Shown piece after piece: positions 5,533-8,941 of a stretch of 8,941 nt of DNA. Numbering within the stretch: position 1 is the first letter of the stretch; each line of letters starts with the position of its first letter. Both the position numbers and the translations under genes were made by a program. Source of the DNA: Pseudomonadota bacterium (GTDB lineage Bacteria; Pseudomonadota; Gammaproteobacteria; Xanthomonadales; Rhodanobacteraceae); contig JAEYZH010000198.1 in NCBI GenBank assembly GCA_023430685.1, forward strand, positions 1-8,941. Reading direction: 5' to 3'. The notes under the pieces are model-generated. The model was not told where the DNA came from. It saw only the letters and a program-made list of their open reading frames with translations, and made no database searches.

Positions 5533-6614
5533 GCGGCGACCTCCAGGCAGGCGTCGGCGATGCGGCGCGCGGCATCCGGATGCGCGAGCGAACGGGCGGC
5601 TTCGGCCATGCGCAGGAGCACCTCGCGCCGGCCGACCTCCTCGAATGCCGCGCCCAGGCGCTTGACGAAGTCGTCGCCTTCCGCGACGAGGCGCGCGGCG
5701 CCGGCCGCGACCATCGCTTCGGCGTTGCGCGTCTGGTGGTCGTCGACCGCATGCGGATACGGCACGAGAATCGACGGGACGCCGGCGGCCTCGAGCTCGG
5801 CCAGCGTGAGCGCGCCCGAGCGGCAGATCACGAGGTCGGACCAGGCGTACGCGGCGGCCATGTCGTCCTCGAACGGCACCACGTCGGCTTCAATGCCTGC
5901 GTTCATGTACGCCGCGCGCGCCTTGTCGAGGTGTTTCGCCCCGCACTGGTGGCGCACCACCACGTCGAGCCGTGCGCCGCGACGCCGCAGTACTTCGGGC
6001 AACGCGGCATTGAGGCTCTGCGCACCCTGGCTGCCACCGAGCACGAGCAGGTGCAGCGGACCCTTGCGCCCGGCATAGCGCTGCTTCGGCGCGGGCAGCG
6101 CGGAGATCGCGGCGCGCACCGGGTTGCCGACCCACTCGCCATTCGCGAACACGCCGTCGAAGCCGGTCAGCACGCGCCGCGCGTGGCGCGCGAGCAGGCG
6201 GTTGGTCAGGCCCGCGATGCTGTTCTGCTCGTGCACGACGAGCGGCACGCCCGCGAGCTGCGCCGCGATGCCGCCGGGCGCCGCGACATAGCCGCCGAGC
6301 GAGAGCACGCAGCGCGGCGCGAGCGTGCGCAACAGCCCGCGCGCGGCGGCCACCGCGCGCACGACGCGCAGAGGTGTCGCGAGCAGCGTCAGCAGGCCCT
6401 TGCCGCGCATGCCCGAGATCGGCAGCGTTTCGAGCCGCAGGCCGTGTTGCGGAACTAGCCGCGTCTCGAGGCCGCCTGCCGCGCCGAGCCAGACCACCGG
6501 CACGCGCCGCGCCTTGAGCTCCTCCGCCACCGCGAGGCCCGGGAAGATGTGGCCGCCGGTGCCGCCGGCCATCACCAGCACCGGGCCGTCCGCGCGCGCG
6601 GCCGCGGCGCTCAT
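5529..6614 (-). CDS. murG: Undecaprenyl-PP-MurNAc-pentapeptide GlcNAc transferase (MurG)
   Basis: GT28-family transferase on the cytoplasmic face of the inner membrane. It moves GlcNAc from UDP-GlcNAc to lipid I, forming lipid II. It has 361 residues, normal for MurG. Motifs are GGTGGHIFPGLAVAEEL at 17-33 (lipid I side), LSLGGYVAAPG near 105-114, HEQN at 128-131, GGSQGAQSLN at 193-202, and the UDP-GlcNAc pocket CRSGALTLAEL at 264-274, followed by PYPHAVDDHQ at 285-294. I chose the ATG at 6614, which overlaps the ftsW stop (ATGA) and has GAGGTG a few bases upstream. The same frame stays open far upstream to about 7118 inside ftsW, but that extension is out of frame with FtsW and has no MurG homology. 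Confidence 0.97.
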   Translation of the reverse strand: MSAAAARADGPVLVMAGGTGGHIFPGLAVAEELKARRVPVVWLGAAGGLETRLVPQHGLRLETLPISGMRGKGLLTLLATPLRVVRAVAAARGLLRTLAPRCVLSLGGYVAAPGGIAAQLAGVPLVVHEQNSIAGLTNRLLARHARRVLTGFDGVFANGEWVGNPVRAAISALPAPKQRYAGRKGPLHLLVLGGSQGAQSLNAALPEVLRRRGARLDVVVRHQCGAKHLDKARAAYMNAGIEADVVPFEDDMAAAYAWSDLVICRSGALTLAELEAAGVPSILVPYPHAVDDHQTRNAEAMVAAGAARLVAEGDDFVKRLGAAFEEVGRREVLLRMAEAARSLAHPDAARRIADACLEVAA

Positions 6615-7816
6615 GGGCGCACCTCGGCAAGCCGTGCAGTCGCGATCTGCAGCATCGCGTTCTCGGCGCGGCTGACCTCGTAGCTCACGCGCACGAGCAG
6701 GCCGATCGCGGCGCAGGTCATCAGCACGCTGGAGCCGCCGGAGCTGATCAACGGCAGCGTCAGGCCCTTGGTCGGCAGCACGCCGAGGTTCACGCCGATC
6801 GACACCAGCGCCTGCAGGCCGATCATCAGCGAAATGCCGAACGCGACGTAGCCGGCGAAGCGCCGGTTCTGTTCGACCGCGCGCAAGCCGATCGCGAAGC
6901 CGCGCCCGACCAGCAGCGTGAACAGCGCGAGCACGACCAGGATCCCGGCGAGGCCAAGTTCCTCGGCGAGCACCGCGAGGATGAAGTCGGTGTGCGCCTC
7001 GGGCAGGTAGAACAGCTTCTGCACCGAGCCGCCGAGTCCGACGCCGAACCACTCGCCGCGGCCGATCGCGATCAGCGCCTGGGTCAGCTGGAAGCCGTCG
7101 TTGAACGGATCGGCCCACGGGTCGAGGAACGAGGTCAGGCGCTTGACGCGATAGTCCTGGCTCAGCGCCGCGCCGGCCAGCAGCGGCGCCGCGAGCGCGC
7201 CGAGCAGCAGCAGGTTGCGCACGCGCGCGCCGCCGAGCCAGACCATGCCGAGCGTGACCGCCATCAGCAGCGCAGCCGAGCCGAAGTCCGGCTGCGCGAG
7301 CAGCAGCGCGACCAGCAGCGCGGCGATGCCGAGCGGCTTGACCAGCCCGAGCAGGCTCGCCTGCACGTTGTCGCGATGGCGCACGAGGTAGCTCGCCATG
7401 TAGACGACGAGGATGACCTTGACCACTTCGACCGACTGCAGGCCGAAGAAGCCGAGCCTGAGCCAGCGGCGCGCGCCGTTCACGCGCACGCCGATGAACG
7501 GCACGAACACCAGAAGCAGCAGCACGAAGCCACCGAGCAGGAGCAGCAGCGCGTGCCGCTCGAGCCAGTCGAGTTCGACGTGCGCCATCGCGAGCGCGAT
7601 CGCGAGGCCCAGTGCGAGGAACACGAGGTGGCGTTCGAGGTAGTAGAACGCGCCGATGTGCTGGTTGTCGGCGACTGCGATCGAGCTCGACGCCACCATC
7701 ACGGCACCGAGGCAGGCGAGCAGCACGGCCGCGAGGATCACGCCGCCGTCGTAGCGCCCGCGCACGTCGGCGAAGCGTTGCGCCTGCGGGTCGGGGTGGA
7801 GGTTGACCAGCAGCAT
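6611..7816 (-). CDS. ftsW: Septal peptidoglycan glycosyltransferase FtsW (SEDS family)
   Basis: Polytopic inner-membrane SEDS protein that polymerises lipid II at the septum together with FtsI. It has 401 residues from an ATG at 7816, sharing its A with the mraY stop (TGATG); AAGGT lies about seven bases upstream. About ten hydrophobic segments are visible, starting near residues 26-48. SEDS landmarks are GARRWLRLG near 114-122, AQPDFGS at 174-180, PEAHTDFI at 272-279 (Asp277 matches the catalytic Asp of FtsW/RodA), and the signature NLGVLPTKGLTLPLISSGG at 343-361. Neighbouring murG, mraY and ftsQ favour FtsW over RodA. The frame stays open upstream through mraY, but that part is a shadow. 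Confidence 0.97.
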   Translation of the reverse strand: MLLVNLHPDPQAQRFADVRGRYDGGVILAAVLLACLGAVMVASSSIAVADNQHIGAFYYLERHLVFLALGLAIALAMAHVELDWLERHALLLLLGGFVLLLLVFVPFIGVRVNGARRWLRLGFFGLQSVEVVKVILVVYMASYLVRHRDNVQASLLGLVKPLGIAALLVALLLAQPDFGSAALLMAVTLGMVWLGGARVRNLLLLGALAAPLLAGAALSQDYRVKRLTSFLDPWADPFNDGFQLTQALIAIGRGEWFGVGLGGSVQKLFYLPEAHTDFILAVLAEELGLAGILVVLALFTLLVGRGFAIGLRAVEQNRRFAGYVAFGISLMIGLQALVSIGVNLGVLPTKGLTLPLISSGGSSVLMTCAAIGLLVRVSYEVSRAENAMLQIATARLAEVRP

Positions 7817-8941
7817 CAGCGGACCTTCAACGTCGCCAGGCCAATCAGCACCAGCACCACGCTGATGATCCAGAACCGCACGATCACGCGGGGCTCGGGC
7901 CAGCCCTTGAGCTCGAAGTGGTGGTGGATCGGCGCCATCCGGAAGATGCGCTTGCCGGTGAGCTTGAAGCTCGCGACCTGCAGCATCACCGAAGCGGTTT
8001 CCATCACGAACACGCCGCCCATGATCAGCAGCACGATTTCCTGGCGCACGATCACCGCGACCGTCGCCAGCGCCGCGCCGATCGCGAGCGCGCCGACGTC
8101 GCCCATGAACACCTGCGCCGGATAGGTGTTGAACCAGAGGAAGCCGAGGCCCGCGCCCGCGAGCGAGGCACAGAAGATCGCGAGTTCGCCGGCGCCCGGG
8201 ATCGCCGGGATGCCGAGGTACTCGGAGAACACGCGGTTGCCCGCGAGGTAGGCGAACACGCCGAGCGCGCTCGCGACCAGCACGCTCGGCATGATCGCGA
8301 GACCGTCGAGCCCGTCGGTGAGGTTCACCGCGTTCGAGAAGCCGACCACCATGAAGTACGCGATCGCGATGAACGCGGCGGCGCCGGCCCATGCGAGCCA
8401 CGGCGTCGCGTCCATGCCGGCGAGGTGGCCGAGCGGGACTTGCACCTGCTTGACCAGCGGCAGGTAGAACGTCGTCGCGGCCGGCGTGTCGGCGCTGAAA
8501 TAGAGGAACAGCGCGACCGCGAGCCCGAACACCGACTGCCAGAAGTACTTCCAGCGCGCCGCGAGGCCGCGGCTGTCCTTGAGCACGAGCTTCTTGTAGT
8601 CGTCGTAGAAGCCTATCGCGCCGAACGCGAGCGTGACGCCGAGCACCAGCCAGACATAGCGGTTGCGCAGGTCCGCCCACAGCAGCGTCGACACCGTGAT
8701 CGAACCGATGATCAGCGCGCCACCCATCGTCGGCGTGCCGGCTTTCGCGAGATGCGACTGCGGACCGTCGTTGCGGATGACCTGTCCGACCTTCACCTCG
8801 GTCAGCTTGCGGATGATCGCGGGCCCCGCGAGCAGCGACACCGCGAGCGCGGTCAGCGTGCCCATGATCGTGCGGAACGTGAGGTACTGGAACAGGTGGA
8901 AACCGCTGATCCATTCACGCAGCAACGCGGCGAGTTCAAGC
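7816..8941 (-). CDS. mraY: Phospho-MurNAc-pentapeptide translocase (MraY), 5' end cut by about two codons
   Basis: Integral membrane enzyme transferring phospho-MurNAc-pentapeptide from UDP to undecaprenyl phosphate, giving lipid I. The frame is open to the right edge. The visible N-terminus LELAALLREWISGFHLFQYL aligns with known MraY N-termini (SGFNVFSYLTFR in E. coli), with about two residues missing, so the start codon lies just outside. The TTG at 8925 is inside the conserved N-terminus and is not a likely start. Counting from the first whole codon (8940), 374 residues are visible. They include GFYDDYKK (catalytic Asp pair at 113-114), NLTDGLDG at 206-213, FMGDVG (Asp281) and the histidine motif IHHHFELKGWPEPR (His339-341). 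About ten membrane segments are expected. It ends LATLKVR, as in E. coli MraY. Confidence 0.97.
   Translation of the reverse strand, partial: LELAALLREWISGFHLFQYLTFRTIMGTLTALAVSLLAGPAIIRKLTEVKVGQVIRNDGPQSHLAKAGTPTMGGALIIGSITVSTLLWADLRNRYVWLVLGVTLAFGAIGFYDDYKKLVLKDSRGLAARWKYFWQSVFGLAVALFLYFSADTPAATTFYLPLVKQVQVPLGHLAGMDATPWLAWAGAAAFIAIAYFMVVGFSNAVNLTDGLDGLAIMPSVLVASALGVFAYLAGNRVFSEYLGIPAIPGAGELAIFCASLAGAGLGFLWFNTYPAQVFMGDVGALAIGAALATVAVIVRQEIVLLIMGGVFVMETASVMLQVASFKLTGKRIFRMAPIHHHFELKGWPEPRVIVRFWIISVVLVLIGLATLKVR

Noticed and set aside
4114..6078. Long open frame on the + strand (654 codons) opposite murC and murG
   Set aside because: It runs antisense to two well-supported genes, and its translation is Arg/His/Ala-rich without recognisable domains. 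High-GC coding DNA commonly leaves the opposite strand open.
5529..7118. Extended 529-codon frame as a possible longer MurG or fusion
   Set aside because: The part upstream of 6614 is an out-of-frame reading of ftsW with Arg-rich sequence. The ATG at 6614 has a ribosome binding site and gives the normal MurG length.
6611..8914. Extended 767-codon frame as a possible FtsW fusion
   Set aside because: The upstream part is an out-of-frame reading of mraY. FtsW homology begins at 7816.
7816..8925. MraY start at the TTG at 8925
   Set aside because: The five codons upstream (LELAA) continue the conserved MraY N-terminus to the window edge, so the gene starts just outside.

Overview
The window is a stretch of a division and cell wall (dcw) cluster from a high-GC gammaproteobacterium, with every gene on the minus strand. 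In transcription order (right to left) it reads mraY, ftsW, murG, murC, ddl, ftsQ, ftsA, ftsZ. The gene order, the FtsZ N-terminus and the Ddl and MraY sequence types resemble Xanthomonadales/Lysobacterales (Xanthomonas, Lysobacter and relatives). Short G-rich repeats of the GGGAATC type are, from memory, also common there. I cannot name the genus. Both ends are cut: mraY lacks about two codons at its 5' end (right edge), and ftsZ is cut after residue 231 (left edge).

Layout. Positions 8941 to 925 hold seven genes without a single intergenic base. Every junction is a start/stop overlap: TGATG at mraY/ftsW, ATGA at ftsW/murG, murG/murC and ftsQ/ftsA, and GTGA at murC/ddl and ddl/ftsQ. A 229-base gap (696-924) then separates ftsA from ftsZ. 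It holds an inverted heptanucleotide repeat, a compact hairpin and a good ribosome binding site for ftsZ.

Function. MraY makes lipid I, MurG converts it to lipid II, and FtsW polymerises lipid II at the septum. MurC and Ddl supply UDP-MurNAc-L-Ala and D-Ala-D-Ala. FtsQ, FtsA and FtsZ build the divisome: FtsZ forms the ring, FtsA anchors it to the membrane, and FtsQ bridges to the septal synthase complex.

The enzymes look intact and ordinary. The unusual part is small DNA: G-rich arrays with a 7-base period at three places (5' end of ddl, 3' end of ftsQ up to the ftsA start codon, and the ftsA-ftsZ gap). Two of these are translated into Pro/Ser-rich or Gly/Asn-rich peptide segments, and one occupies the position where ftsA would have its ribosome binding site. 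I see no new multi-gene system.
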